From Carbonatibacter sp965199245 (GTDB lineage: Bacteria > Pseudomonadota > Alphaproteobacteria > Kiloniellales > Kiloniellaceae): DNA of 64,000 nucleotides. The DNA is taken from the NCBI GenBank assembly GCA_965199245.1, contig CBDAQP010000003.1:806001-870000 (forward strand). Reading direction: 5' to 3'. Below, piece after piece: positions 35,343 to 44,323 of the stretch; position 1 is the stretch's first letter, and each line of letters begins with the position of its first letter. A program made the translations under genes and the position numbers. The notes below the pieces were generated by a model that was not told where the DNA came from, searched no databases, and saw only the letters and a list, made by a program, of their open reading frames with translations.

Positions 35343-37100
35343 TCATGAGCATCGCCCGCCCCTGCGGTGCCGGGAACACAGCGTCGGGATCACCAGTGCC
35401 AAACCAAAAACCAGCAGGGGCAACATCGCATAAAACAACGTCACCACCGCGACAACGCGCCGATTCCCGCCAGAGGCCAGGGCCACCGTTTCTGTCGCCA
35501 GGGTGGTCAAACGCCCCGCCCCCGCCAACAGCGTCGGCAGATATTGCGCCACCGACACCGCAAAGCCCAGGGCAAGGGCAAAACAGATCGGACGCAACAA
35601 CAAGGGAACGCGCACTCTCACAAAGGTCGCCCAGCGACTGCGCCCAAGGGACAGGGCAATCTGCCCATAGCGATGATCCTGTTGGCGATAGGATTCTGCG
35701 AGGCTCAAAAAAACATAGGGCAACACAAAAACCAGATGCAACCAGATCACCCCCGGCCAGGTTCCACCCAGCCCCACCGTCATTAAAAAAACCTGCGCCC
35801 CGAACAAAAACGTCACCTGCGGCACCAATAACGGCAGATAAAGCAATAACAGGCTTCGCCCCGTTCTGCCGTGCCCCGTTCGGCCGTGATGGCGTTGCTT
35901 TTCCAGTTCCAGACAGCCCAGCGACAGCACAAGGGCCAACCCACCGGTCGCCCCCGCAATCACGACCGTTGTCATACCGGCCTCAAGCAAATGACCGCCA
36001 TGATTGACCCAGGTTTGAAGGGTGAACCGATCCGGGACGATGTGCGGATAGCTCCACCGCCACGCAAGGGACCAGACCACCAACCCCGCAAACGACAACA
36101 CCGCCAGTCCGCCCAACAGTCCCGACACCGCCGCCGACCACAACGGACAGGCCCGCTCCATCACCCGCCGCCGCCCCCCGGTCAGGCAAACCGCCCACCG
36201 ACACAAACGCACCACCAGACACCACCCCGACAACACCGCCAGCACCAGCCCCAGTTGCAACACCCCCCCCGCCGCCGCCAAAAAGCGAAAGGACAAATCC
36301 GGTTCCAGATACCAGCGCAAGACCAGAACCGACAGCGGCGGCGGCGTCCCCGGCCCGATAATCAGGGCCATATCCACAACCGACAGCGAAAACACCAGCA
36401 CCGCCACCAGTGGCAGACGCATCAAACGATAAAAATCGGGGAAAACGACCTTGACCCACCCCGCGCAGGGCCGATAGCCCAGCGATGCCGCCACCCGCAT
36501 CCGCACCGACGGGCGCAGTTGGGGCAACAGCGCACAGCCCGTCAAAATCAAATAGGGCGTTTCCTTTAACACCAGTGCCAGAACCAGCGACAGGCCCCAG
36601 GGATCCTGAACCGTGACCAGATCAGGCGGGGTCTGCCACCCCGTCGCCCAGGGCGAAAAAAACCGTACAATCCACCCACTGGGGGCCAGAATAAATAACA
36701 GCCCAACACTCACAGCCACATGGGGAATGGCCAGCAAGGGCGTCAGGAAAACCTGCAACCGCGCAAACCACGCCCGCTGGTGAAACGCGGCCAAAAACCC
36801 GCAGGCCAGGGCAAAGGACACCACCGTTGCCCCCACCCCCGTCACCAGCGACAACCGCACCGCCCCCGCCAACCCGGGTTGCGCCCACAACCGCCCCCAG
36901 ACATCAAAATGAATCCCCTGACCACCCAGTGCCGGAAAATAGCCAAAGGACGGCAAAAGCGTCCCCAAAAACCCTACGCCCACCGGAGTCAGGAAAATCA
37001 CCAGTGTCAGAATCGGCACCCCGCGCAACCCCGGCGCACAAAACCGTTCCGCCGCACCCTTGCCCTGAAAAAAAGACCCTCGCAGAACAGAAGAAGACAT
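35343..37100 (-). CDS. ynjC: YnjC-like ABC transporter permease, two-domain
   Basis: A 585-residue membrane protein with two fused permease domains (about twelve hydrophobic segments). The EAA-type loops are ASLGYRPCAGWVKVVFPDFY and IALSLGRSRWATFVRVRVP. The E. coli YnjC is of similar build. It lies between the binding protein (99 bp upstream) and the ATPase. The substrate is unknown; YnjBCD is often called a thiamine- or sulfur-type importer without proof. Confidence 0.82.
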   Translation of the reverse strand: MSSSVLRGSFFQGKGAAERFCAPGLRGVPILTLVIFLTPVGVGFLGTLLPSFGYFPALGGQGIHFDVWGRLWAQPGLAGAVRLSLVTGVGATVVSFALACGFLAAFHQRAWFARLQVFLTPLLAIPHVAVSVGLLFILAPSGWIVRFFSPWATGWQTPPDLVTVQDPWGLSLVLALVLKETPYLILTGCALLPQLRPSVRMRVAASLGYRPCAGWVKVVFPDFYRLMRLPLVAVLVFSLSVVDMALIIGPGTPPPLSVLVLRWYLEPDLSFRFLAAAGGVLQLGLVLAVLSGWCLVVRLCRWAVCLTGGRRRVMERACPLWSAAVSGLLGGLAVLSFAGLVVWSLAWRWSYPHIVPDRFTLQTWVNHGGHLLEAGMTTVVIAGATGGLALVLSLGCLELEKQRHHGRTGHGRTGRSLLLLYLPLLVPQVTFLFGAQVFLMTVGLGGTWPGVIWLHLVFVLPYVFLSLAESYRQQDHRYGQIALSLGRSRWATFVRVRVPLLLRPICFALALGFAVSVAQYLPTLLAGAGRLTTLATETVALASGGNRRVVAVVTLFYAMLPLLVFGLALVIPTLCSRHRRGGRCS

Positions 37101-37199
37101 CAGAACAGGTTCCTTTTTTGCCCCCTTCGAGAACTCCCGAAAGTCCCCCGGGCCTGCATTGGCTGGCAGAAAACGGCTTGACGCACCGGACGCGGGGCG

Positions 37200-38408
37200 T
37201 CACCCGCCGTAGCGGGTTTGCCAATCCTGTTCAAGCCGCCCCACCCAGTCAGGATGGGGTTCCAAACGGGTTGGCCCCATGTCTTCGGGGCGCAGGGTGG
37301 CGGGGCCAGGGTCAATGGCGGCAAAGGCCGCACGGGCGGCATCGTCCAGGCGCGCGACATCCAGAACCGTCGGATCGCCCCAATAGCGGGGGTCATGCTT
37401 GCGGGCCTGGGCTTCGGGACCCATCAAGAAATTCGCGACCACCAGCGCGGCGGCCTTGTGCGCCGCATTGAACGGGATGGCGACAAAATGGCTATTGCCA
37501 ATGGTTCCGCCCTCAAAGACAAAAGACCGCGTTGTTTCGGGGGCTTCGCCCGTTTCAATAAAGGACGTGGCGGCAAAGGGGGAAAAATCCATGTGCAGAT
37601 CAACTTCGCCGTCGTTAAACATCCGCAGTTGCGCCGCCGCAGTTGCGGCAAAATCCTGCCCCCCGCGCCAGAGCAGGGGATGCAACGCATCCAGATAGTC
37701 CCATAACGGCCCCGTCACCGGCCCGTAATTGTCCGCCGTTGGCGGGCCTTGCAACACCGCCGGATCAGGCGTCAGGTCAGACAACAGCTGTTTTAAAAAG
37801 GTCGTCCCCATAAAATCCGGCGGCGCGGGATAGGTCAACCGCCCCGGAGTGCGCCGCGCCCAGTCCAGTAATTCTGCCACCGTGCGCGGCGGCTGTGCCG
37901 TGCGGGCACGATCATAGAGGAAATTCAGCTTCGCCATGCCCCACGGGGCCTCCATCCCCTCAACGGGAATGGTAAAATCCACCAGGGTTGACGGCTTGTT
38001 GATAACATCAACCAGTGCAAAATGGGGCAGGTCTTCGGCAAAGGGGCCAAAGAGCAGGCCATTGGCCTTCATCGCGGCAAAGTTTTCCCCATTGACCCAC
38101 AACAAATCAACCGCCCCGCCCCGCCCGGCGGTTTTTTCCGCCAGAACCTGCGAGACCACATGGGCGGTATCCGTCACCTTCACATGTTTTAAATCAATGC
38201 CATAATCATCGCGCACCCGGACGCGCACCCACTGGATATAATCGTTGATTTTTTCCAACCCGCCCCAGGCATGAAAATAAACCTCCTGCCCCCGTGCCTG
38301 CGCCACCACTGCCCCCCACTCACGCGGATCAGGCTCTCCCGCCCGTACGCCCCACACAGACAACAGCAACACGACGACGACAACAGAACGCGACAAAACA
38401 GAACACAC
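37200..38408 (-). CDS. ynjB: YnjB-like ABC transporter substrate-binding protein
   Basis: A 402-residue periplasmic binding protein with signal peptide VVVVVLLLSVWGVRAG. The YnjB-type stretches are VYFHAWGGLEKINDYIQWV (in part), LKHVKVTDTAHVVSQVLAEK and VDLLWVNGENFAAMKANGL. GTG 38408 has GAGGAG 8 bp upstream and a 36-bp hairpin just before it. First gene of ynjBCD. Ligand unknown. Confidence 0.85.
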   Translation of the reverse strand: MCSVLSRSVVVVVLLLSVWGVRAGEPDPREWGAVVAQARGQEVYFHAWGGLEKINDYIQWVRVRVRDDYGIDLKHVKVTDTAHVVSQVLAEKTAGRGGAVDLLWVNGENFAAMKANGLLFGPFAEDLPHFALVDVINKPSTLVDFTIPVEGMEAPWGMAKLNFLYDRARTAQPPRTVAELLDWARRTPGRLTYPAPPDFMGTTFLKQLLSDLTPDPAVLQGPPTADNYGPVTGPLWDYLDALHPLLWRGGQDFAATAAAQLRMFNDGEVDLHMDFSPFAATSFIETGEAPETTRSFVFEGGTIGNSHFVAIPFNAAHKAAALVVANFLMGPEAQARKHDPRYWGDPTVLDVARLDDAARAAFAAIDPGPATLRPEDMGPTRLEPHPDWVGRLEQDWQTRYGG

Positions 38409-38422
38409 GGCGCAGGCTCCTC

Positions 38423-38458
38423 AAATTCCGGGCAAGGATCGATAGTCGTCCGGAATTT
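38423..38458 (-). promoter_or_regulatory. Hairpin in the ynjB leader
   Basis: AAATTCCGG (38423-38431) pairs exactly with CCGGAATTT (38450-38458) across 18 bases. On the minus strand it ends directly before the GAGGAG ribosome site of ynjB, where it could gate translation or bind a regulator. No known riboswitch sequence (for example a thiamine box) was recognised. Confidence 0.55.
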
Positions 38459-38551
38459 ACCCCCTTTCAACCCCCTTGGCTACAAAAACCCGCCGCGCTC
38501 GAAACACCCGGACGGCAATGGGAAGACGCCTGTTATTGACAGGAAACAGCT

Positions 38552-38755
38552 GGACACCCGTATTAACCCTGGAAAGAAAAGGCATTCTGTGTTCCAACGG
38601 CCATGAGGGTTACAGGAGGAGTCATTCAGTGAAAATCATCCCAAACCGCCTGTTCAGTTAGGCTTCAGACCGCGAAACGGCGTGAAAAATTGCCGAAACG
38701 CCGTGTCCCACACCAGTCAATCTCACCTCAGGTTAGTGGGTTGATACGGGTGTCC
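38552..38755 (+). repeat. MITE copy 1 (about 204 bp)
   Basis: It begins GGACACCCGTATTAACCC and ends with the near-exact inverse GGGTTGATACGGGTGTCC. AGCT flanks both sides (38548-38551, 38756-38759). No coding content. About 95% like copies at 43945-44147 and 39446-40791 (the last split by an IS). It keeps the uninterrupted site TGTTCCAACGGCC, which corresponds to where IS630 sits in copy 3. Confidence 0.85.
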
Positions 38756-38794
38756 AGCTTGCCCCTCATCGTGAAAGCACGAACGCGGTCATTT

Positions 38795-39035
38795 GTGCCC
38801 CCTGGAAAATCTCCCGAAACCCGGACGCTGGCGGGTTCACACCCGAACAGGCTTCCGGTGTTGCGCGGGTTTTGACAAAAACCGTAAGCGACCCTGTCGT
38901 GACACCAAACTATCCTGATCTCCGGCGCGCAGAACCCAGGGCTGATATTTTGAAATGGATGTTCGGCGCAGTGCCGGGACAAACCACAGGTGATTGCCGC
39001 CCTGGTCAAACTGCTCCAACCGCCACAACGAAGGA
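38795..39035 (+). pseudogene. Dead duplicate of the DUF1640-like gene
   Basis: The DNA closely follows the intact gene at 39145-39384: GGTTCACACCCGAACAGGC, GTTGCGCGGGTTTTG, AAAACCGTAAGCGAC, GATATTTTGAAATGGATGTT and GTCAAACTGCT all recur. Frameshifts and stops break it: the frame ends at VLRGF soon after the start. It is a degraded tandem copy. Confidence 0.7.
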
Positions 39036-39144
39036 GGCCCGCCCTCAATAAAAAACACCCCCGGACAAAACGTCCACACAGCACAAAAATCACCCCAAAA
39101 TCAAAAAAATTGACAAAAAATGGCGCATCCCTGAGAATAGAGTA

Positions 39145-39384
39145 ATGAGCGCAGTAAATTTTGACACTTTGGAAGTCTCCCAAAACTTGGAAGCTGCCGG
39201 ATTCACACCCGAACAGGCCTCTGGTGTTGCGCGGGTTTTGGCAAAAACCGTAAGCGACTCTGTCGTGACACCAAACTATCTTGATCTCCGGCTCGCAGAA
39301 CTCAAGGCTGATATTTTGAAATGGATGTTTGGCGCACTGCTGGCACAAACCGCGATTATTGCCGCCTTGGTCAAACTGCTTTAG
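39145..39384 (+). CDS. Small coiled-coil membrane protein, DUF1640-like
   Basis: A 79-residue protein beginning MSAVNFDTLEVSQNLEAAGF, then a short helical part (PEQASGVARVLAKTVSD) and one C-terminal membrane segment (MFGALLAQTAIIAALVKLL). The layout matches bacterial DUF1640/CCDC90-like proteins, though the middle coiled coil is shorter than usual. The role is unknown. It sits beside its own dead copy, in a region full of transposable elements. Confidence 0.6.
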   Translation: MSAVNFDTLEVSQNLEAAGFTPEQASGVARVLAKTVSDSVVTPNYLDLRLAELKADILKWMFGALLAQTAIIAALVKLL

Positions 39385-39605
39385 CCGTTAACCTGATTTT
39401 TCGTCGCCGCCGCGACGAGATTTGCCAAATCAGCCGCCCTGAGCTGGACACCCGTATTAACCCGCTAACCTGAGGTGAGATTGACTGGTGTGGACATGGC
39501 GTTTCGGCAATTTTTCACGCCGTTTCGCGGTCTGAATCCTACCTGAACAGCCGGTTTGGGATGATTTTCACTGAATGACCCCTCCTGTAACCCTCATGGC
39601 CGTTA

Positions 39606-40746
39606 TACCAACTTTCATAATTCAGAACCCATGGGCCCATTTTCTGTATCCAATGGACCTGATTTTCCATGGCCTGTCGGTGAGATTATTCCATGCGTCA
39701 CAACAGAGGGAAACGATCTGGTCCTGAAAGACGCGGTTTGACAGCCGGTTTTGCCGCAAATATTGCCAGACATTTTCGACCGGGGCCGGGCTACGTGGCG
39801 GCAACGGCAACAGGGTGATATTGTCCGGGATATCCAGTTTGCCGGTGGTGTGCCAGCCCGCCTTGTCAAGGATGATGACAGCATGGGCACCGGGTTCGAC
39901 CTGTGACGATATTTCCTCGAGGTGCCCTTGCATCCCGCAGGTATTGCACTGCGACAGGACAAGCGCGGCCCCCACACCCCGGGCGGGGCAGATCGCCCCG
40001 AATATCCAGGCGGATTTTGTGCGCTGGTCTTTTGGTGCCACGGGCCGTGTGCCCCGTTTGGCCCAACGCTGCGTGATATTGTTCTTCTGGCCAACACGCG
40101 CTTCGTCCTGCCACCAGATGTCCAGCGGGACAGTCGGACCAATTCTGGCGTGCAGAGAGGCTATTTCGGCGGGGAAGTTTTTTTAAATGCGTCAATCTCA
40201 TGCACGTTCTGGCCATGATGACGCGGGCGCGCCGTCAGTTTTCTGTAGCCGTGTTTGCGCAAGGTGGCACTCAGGCAACTTTCGCTGATGCTGAGGCGAT
40301 AGTCCTCCCATAACCACTGCGCCAGATCCTGAAGTCGCCAGCGCACCATCGATAGCAGGCCATGGCCCTGTTTCAACGCGGGCAATCAGGGCAGCAAGCC
40401 GGGCCTCATTCAACCTGGCCGGTCGCCCGCTCCTCGACCGCTGCAAAAGCCCGTCCGGACCTTCTGCATTGAAACGCAACACCCAGTCACGAACAATTTG
40501 ACGACCAACGCCGCGCGGCTTCACTGCGACTGCCGCCATCAGAGATGACCGCAAGGGCAAGCAAACGGCGCGTCTGGTTCGAATCTGCTGAGTGCCGGGC
40601 AAGGCGGCGAAGACGGGATGCGTCATAATCCTGACGCAGGGGAAGGGGCTGACCCATGACAAATCTCCAAAACTGTGTCCTTCCTTGAATCACAGAATCT
40701 GCTCACACGCCAGGACCAGAGAGTCTTTATTTTATGGAATTGGTAT
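39606..40746 (-). mobile_element. IS630-family element, copy 1
   Basis: 1141 bp with inverted ends TACCAACTTTCA / TTGGTAT and TA duplicated on both sides (39604-39605, 40747-40748), as expected for IS630/Tc1-type elements. The insertion is inside a MITE copy; comparison with the empty MITE copies gives its limits to the base. A near-full second copy lies at 55749-56901. Confidence 0.88.
39622..40657 (-). pseudogene. IS630 transposase, several frameshifts
   Basis: The minus strand gives RQDYDASRLRRLARHSADSN and a helix-turn-helix region up to TAFKKTSPPK-like DAFKKTSPPK, then the DDE part (EARVGQKNNITQRWAKRGTR, VIILDKAGWHTTGKL, VENVWQYLRQNRLSNR). Between the two halves lies an A7 run (TTTAAAAAAACTTCC) that may be a programmed frameshift site. 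Extra frame changes and a loss of the ELN residues in the third catalytic motif (SPAPVENVW instead of SPELNPVENVW) make this copy dead. Confidence 0.75.
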
Positions 40747-40795
40747 TAGAACACAGAATGCCTTTTCTGTCCAGGGTTAATACGGGTGTCCAGTT

Positions 40796-41292
40796 TGGTG
40801 CCAGGGTCGGGATTGCCACCACCAACCGTGAGGGTCTGGGCGAAAAGTTTCCGGGGCAATCCCTGCGATGGCCATACTTTGGCTGATACAGTGGCCCAGG
40901 CCGCCCGGATGACTGGAGTCGACCCGGAACGGGTCTACGTCGACAGGGGCTATCGTGGCCACAATTACGAGGGCGAGGCCCCGGTCATGATGTCAGGGCG
41001 CACGCGCGGATTGAGCCCGCAGATGACGCGCGAACTTAAACGAAGGTCGGCCATCGAGGCCACCATCGGACACATGAAAACCGATGGCTGCCTTGATCGG
41101 AACTTCCTCAAAGGCCAGACTGGAGACGCCATGAACGCCTTGCTGGCGGCGGCTGGGCATAACATGCGGTTGATCCTGAACGCCATCGCGTTTTGGCTTG
41201 TCCGGGTCATCAATGCGGTGATCAGGACGACGAAAACGGCAAAACCGAATACTTCACCACACTTCCAACGCTTCGAAATAGCAATAGCTTAG
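40796..41292 (+). pseudogene. IS5-family transposase, C-terminal remnant
   Basis: A truncated DDE transposase: ARVGIATTNREG in one frame, then after a frameshift NPCDGHTLADTVAQAARM, RVYVDRGYRGHNYEG and RRSAIEATIGHMKTDGCLDR. The N-terminal half is missing; a MITE copy abuts the left side. It runs into the element's 23-bp end at 41288-41310. Confidence 0.75.
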
Positions 41293-41310
41293 GATTTGTT
41301 CAGCGCGAAC
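41288..41310 (+). repeat. 23-bp IS5-type terminal repeat, copy a
   Basis: CTTAGGATTTGTTCAGCGCGAAC, here the right end of the transposase remnant (shown up to 20 bases: TTAGGATTTGTTCAGCGCGA). The same sequence occurs at 43789-43810, 44301-44323 and 52031-52053. Confidence 0.75.
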
Positions 41311-41345
41311 TAAGGTGTATTCCACCGTTTACGGAGGGATACGGA

Positions 41346-41430
41346 ATGACGAAGCGACGGAAGTTCACGGCTGAGTTCAAGGCGAAGGTTGCGCTTGAGG
41401 CGTTACGCGTGGAACTTGCGTCAGCGCACT
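41346..41430 (+). pseudogene. IS3-family OrfA, N-terminal stub
   Basis: MTKRRKFTAEFKAKVALEAL after a GGAGGG site is the standard start of an IS3-type OrfA. The match stops after about 21-25 codons, where the DNA enters the tail region of the DUF262 gene. Only the stub remains. Confidence 0.65.
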
Positions 41431-41463
41431 TAGGATGCTATTTGTTGCTCGGTATCGTTTGCC

Positions 41464-43221
41464 TCAGCGGTCAACACCGAGAACTGATTTGAACTTGCCT
41501 CTGAGGGTTTTGCGGCGTACGCTGACGAAATCTATGAAATCTTTAAATTCCAAGGACTGGTCGGGATTGATATGATGCTGTTCTAAATGCAGATTCCGAT
41601 CAGATTTTTTTCGATAAGATGACTTAAGCCAATCCTTAAAGGGTTTTTTGTTTTTTTCCATATTATTAGCGGCCTGAAGCAACCGAAGATTAGCGATGCC
41701 ATTCGCCTCTGCATTAAATTCCTCGATCTGTTCGTCCGACAATCCCACAGCCCGCATCGAGTGCTTATTAAACCTGGATTTTGGATGGATGTGATCCTGG
41801 TGGTATTTGAAGCTGTGATCGAGTCCTGGATAAACAAGGGTGAGCGCACAATAAGTTTCGGCTTTTCCATATTGGAACTCAAGCAAATTATCGATTTCAT
41901 CACTGTTGAATGAAATTGATTTACGCTTACCTTTGTAAAAGGCAATTGTCTCCTTGAGCGGGAATCGACCAATATTGGCGTTAATCAGATCGCGCATACT
42001 GGGGTAGATAGAATCAGGCTGACCACCAAACGTCCCCTTCAATAGCACACGCGCCAGCCATTCTTTTATAGCCTTCCTGTCACCGTCCCATTTCCCTGCA
42101 TGGAGTATCTGGTCACTGCACCCATTTTTGAATATAAAATAAGCAATCGGGATGATGGCATTGGTAGCAATCAGGTTTTTTTCACTGTAGCCAAATTTGG
42201 CCACCAGTTCGATAGCTGCACACAATGCTGAAGATGTTTTTTCCCAATTCTTCTCGATAGTGCGCATATTTTTTTTACTGAAATTATCGACCTTGAATTT
42301 TATATTCGGCAAATCCGCTAGAACAAGACAATTCTTCAGGACAAGGTCTTTATTAAACGCGAAGCCGTCACCAATATTGTTGATATCATCTACAAATTCA
42401 TGGATTACCTCACGCGCATCTTTTTTTTCCCATTGCGCGGTCGCAATTGAGAGCAACAGGTCAGAATAGCTGAGCTTTGTGCCGCCACTATTGATACGGA
42501 TGAATATCTGAAGAACTTTGTCCAGCTCTTCGCTTTCTTCGAGGTAAAAACTAATAGTCCTATCTTTATGAATGACATCATAGAAACGATTAAGCGTATC
42601 TCGGGCAAACCGCACCACTTCTTTTTTATAGATTGAGGTGTCACTCAGATTATTTTCATCAAGGTAATTATATATTTCGTTTTTATCCTCAAACGATAAT
42701 ACCTTGCTACATTCAAACCAATAGACGCCACTATTCTCAGCCGCATCCTCCTTGGTTAAAAAGCTAAAGTCAAATTTGACCTCCAACTCCTCAGAGGGAT
42801 TTAATAGATTGAGATACAGCTTACGCTCGGGGTAGGCATCAGGATTGCTTTTTCGACCACGTGGCTTTCTGAATGCATATGAACCCACTAGTGCCAGATA
42901 CAAAGAGGTCATCCGTTGCTGACCATCCAATAAGGCGATGATATTCTCATTATCGGCCAGAGTTGCTGGCTGATTGTGTCGATGATCTTTCTCATGATAT
43001 TTTTTTAGGAATTCATAAAACTGAAATTCTTTGGTTTTCTTATTATCAACTTCCCAGAACAAGAAGGTGCCAATTGGATAACCACGCATGAGTGAGTCAA
43101 AGAGCGTTTCAATCTGATCCGTGTTCCATACAAACTCGCGCTGGATAGAAGGAAGGACATATTGCCGTTTTTTTATGTTTTCGATTGCTTTCTTAATTGT
43201 TATCGGGGTTTCATACGTCAT
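41464..43221 (-). CDS. DUF262 and HNH-type protein (GmrSD-like)
   Basis: A 585-residue protein. The N-terminal DUF262 domain is ParB-like with the family motif IIALLDGQQRMTSLYLAL (about residue 95-112) and IFIRINSGGTKLSYSDLLL. The C-terminal nuclease-like part carries DHIHPKSRFN, the DUF1524/HNH motif, and a run of basic residues. GmrSD proteins of this layout are type IV restriction enzymes against modified phage DNA. The gene is visibly richer in A/T than the rest of the window and is surrounded by IS remnants, which suggests transfer. Anti-phage activity is inferred. Confidence 0.8.
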   Translation of the reverse strand: MTYETPITIKKAIENIKKRQYVLPSIQREFVWNTDQIETLFDSLMRGYPIGTFLFWEVDNKKTKEFQFYEFLKKYHEKDHRHNQPATLADNENIIALLDGQQRMTSLYLALVGSYAFRKPRGRKSNPDAYPERKLYLNLLNPSEELEVKFDFSFLTKEDAAENSGVYWFECSKVLSFEDKNEIYNYLDENNLSDTSIYKKEVVRFARDTLNRFYDVIHKDRTISFYLEESEELDKVLQIFIRINSGGTKLSYSDLLLSIATAQWEKKDAREVIHEFVDDINNIGDGFAFNKDLVLKNCLVLADLPNIKFKVDNFSKKNMRTIEKNWEKTSSALCAAIELVAKFGYSEKNLIATNAIIPIAYFIFKNGCSDQILHAGKWDGDRKAIKEWLARVLLKGTFGGQPDSIYPSMRDLINANIGRFPLKETIAFYKGKRKSISFNSDEIDNLLEFQYGKAETYCALTLVYPGLDHSFKYHQDHIHPKSRFNKHSMRAVGLSDEQIEEFNAEANGIANLRLLQAANNMEKNKKPFKDWLKSSYRKKSDRNLHLEQHHINPDQSLEFKDFIDFVSVRRKTLRGKFKSVLGVDR

Positions 43222-43297
43222 GCTGTTCTCACTAAAATCCTGCGTTATCTATTCATTCGTTTTTCAAAATCAGTGAACTTGCTACGGAATCTGTAAT

Positions 43298-43675
43298 GTG
43301 TTCACTGTTGAAGGAAATGGTTTCGTTTTACCATGTCTCAATTTAACATATCTTTTCTTTGATACAAGAGACAATGTTCGGTATCTGACGGGGATTACGC
43401 CGGATATTTTCCCACAAATGACGGATTGTTTGCGGTGCTCGTGGGAGTGGCATTGCCGCCGCAAGAATCAAGTCTGGTCGTCCATGGGGGTGGGTGATCC
43501 GGAGAGTCATCTTCTTGTGATGCTGATGTTGTACCGCTGTCATATCACGCAGGATTTTCCTGGCCTCCTGTCAGGCGTGGACAACGCCATGCCGTGCCAC
43601 ATATCCGGACAGACTCGGTTCCTTGATTTTTCGGTGCGGCAGGCCTTGTCCCCCTTCTGGCCCGGGGTCGCGTGA
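43298..43675 (+). pseudogene. IS5-family transposase, N-terminal remnant
   Basis: NVRYLTGITPDIFPQMTDCL and GVGDPESHLLVMLMLYRCHI, then TQDFPGLLSGVDNAMPC, are the N-terminal helix-turn-helix domain of an IS5-type (DDE_Tnp_4) transposase. Nothing of the DDE core follows; the frame breaks at LDFSVRQALS. Confidence 0.6.
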
Positions 43676-43756
43676 TCTGTGTTCTTTGACCCCCCCGTGC
43701 GTCATCCTGAAACCGGATTTCAAGAGGAATATTTCGCCCGGCTTTCTCCTGAATAC

Positions 43757-43788
43757 GGGCTATTTCAACGGGGAAGTTTTTTTAAATG
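43757..43788 (-). repeat. IS630 internal fragment
   Basis: CTATTTCAACGGGGAAGTTT and the A/T run after it match the frameshift region of the two full IS630 copies (40162-40195 and the inverse of 56306-56340). It is a ~30-bp scar in minus orientation directly next to the 23-bp repeat at 43789. Confidence 0.6.
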
Positions 43789-43810
43789 GTTCGCGCTGAA
43801 CAAATCCTAA
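43789..43810 (+). repeat. IS5-type terminal repeat, copy b
   Basis: GTTCGCGCTGAACAAATCCTAA in part (GTTCGCGCTGAACAAATCCT). It is followed at once by the left end of an IS630 copy (TACCAATTTTCAG). Confidence 0.75.
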
Positions 43811-44300
43811 TACCAATTTTCAGAAGATTTGACTTATTTGCCCTGGCGTTTGTTGTCATTTTGTGATTCTTAAGGGGACACTTTATTGGAGGTTTCCATG
43901 AGACGCGCCATTTCCTTGCGAGAAGACTTTGACAGTCGCCAGCTGGACACCCGTATTAACCCTGGAAAGAAAAGGCATTCTGTGTTCTAACGGCCATGAG
44001 GGTTACATTAGGAGTCATTCAGTGAAAATCATCCCAAACCGCCTGTTCAGGTAGGCTTCAGACCGCGAAACGGCGTGAAAAATTGCCGAAACGCCATGTC
44101 CACACCAGTCAATCTCACCTCAGGTTAGCGGGTTAATGCGGGTGTCCAGCTTCACCGCCTTGCCCGCCAATCAACTGAGTCCAATCAGACACGCCGCCTT
44201 TTGGCACTGGCTGTCATTTATGATGGCGGCAGCCGCAGTGAGGCCGCTGTTGCTGGCGGCGTTGGTTTGCAAATCATTCGTGACTGGGTGTTGCGATTTA
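43811..44300 (+). mobile_element. IS630 element, 5' part only, with a MITE inside
   Basis: The left end TACCAATTTTCAGAAGATTT and the start of the transposase (RRAISLREDFDSRQ) match the copy at 55749-56901. The reading is interrupted at CAGTCGCC by MITE copy 2 (43945-44147), resumes at AGCTTCACCGCCTTGCC, and stops at TTGCGATTTA, where the 23-bp repeat c begins. The 3' two thirds are missing. Confidence 0.8.
43945..44147 (+). repeat. MITE copy 2 (203 bp) in IS630
   Basis: Ends are GGACACCCGTATTAACCC and GGGTTAATGCGGGTGTCC. AGCT lies on both sides (43941-43944, 44148-44151). The intact IS630 at 55749 has one AGCT at the same point (GTCACCAGCTTCGCC), so this is a filled/empty pair showing a 4-bp target duplication. 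Confidence 0.88.
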
Positions 44301-44323
44301 GTTCGCGCTGAACAAATCCTAAG
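44301..44323 (+). repeat. IS5-type terminal repeat, copy c
   Basis: Same 23-bp end as at 41288 and 43789, facing right. IS-B copy 1 starts immediately inside it (CCTAAGAAGCTGTC). With copy d at 52031-52053, facing left, it encloses the autotransporter segment. Confidence 0.75.

Larger units (their letters stand above)
39446..40791 (-). repeat. MITE copy 3, inverted, split by IS630
   Basis: The left part (39446-39605) and right part (40749-40791) together rebuild the ~203-bp MITE in inverse orientation. The break is at GGCCGTTA|GAACACA, exactly where copies 1 and 2 are uninterrupted. The flanks are AGCT (39442-39445) and a mutated AGTT (40792-40795). Confidence 0.85.

Noticed and set aside
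34657..38408. Naming the importer thiBPQ
   Set aside because: The ATPase and permease resemble ThiQ and ThiP, but the binding protein carries YnjB-type motifs (VNGENFAAMK) and there is no thiamine box in the leader.
40560..40600. GGTTCGAATC in the IS630 copy considered as a tRNA T-loop
   Set aside because: No acceptor, D or anticodon arm around it; the bases encode the helix-turn-helix part of the transposase (SNQTRRL).
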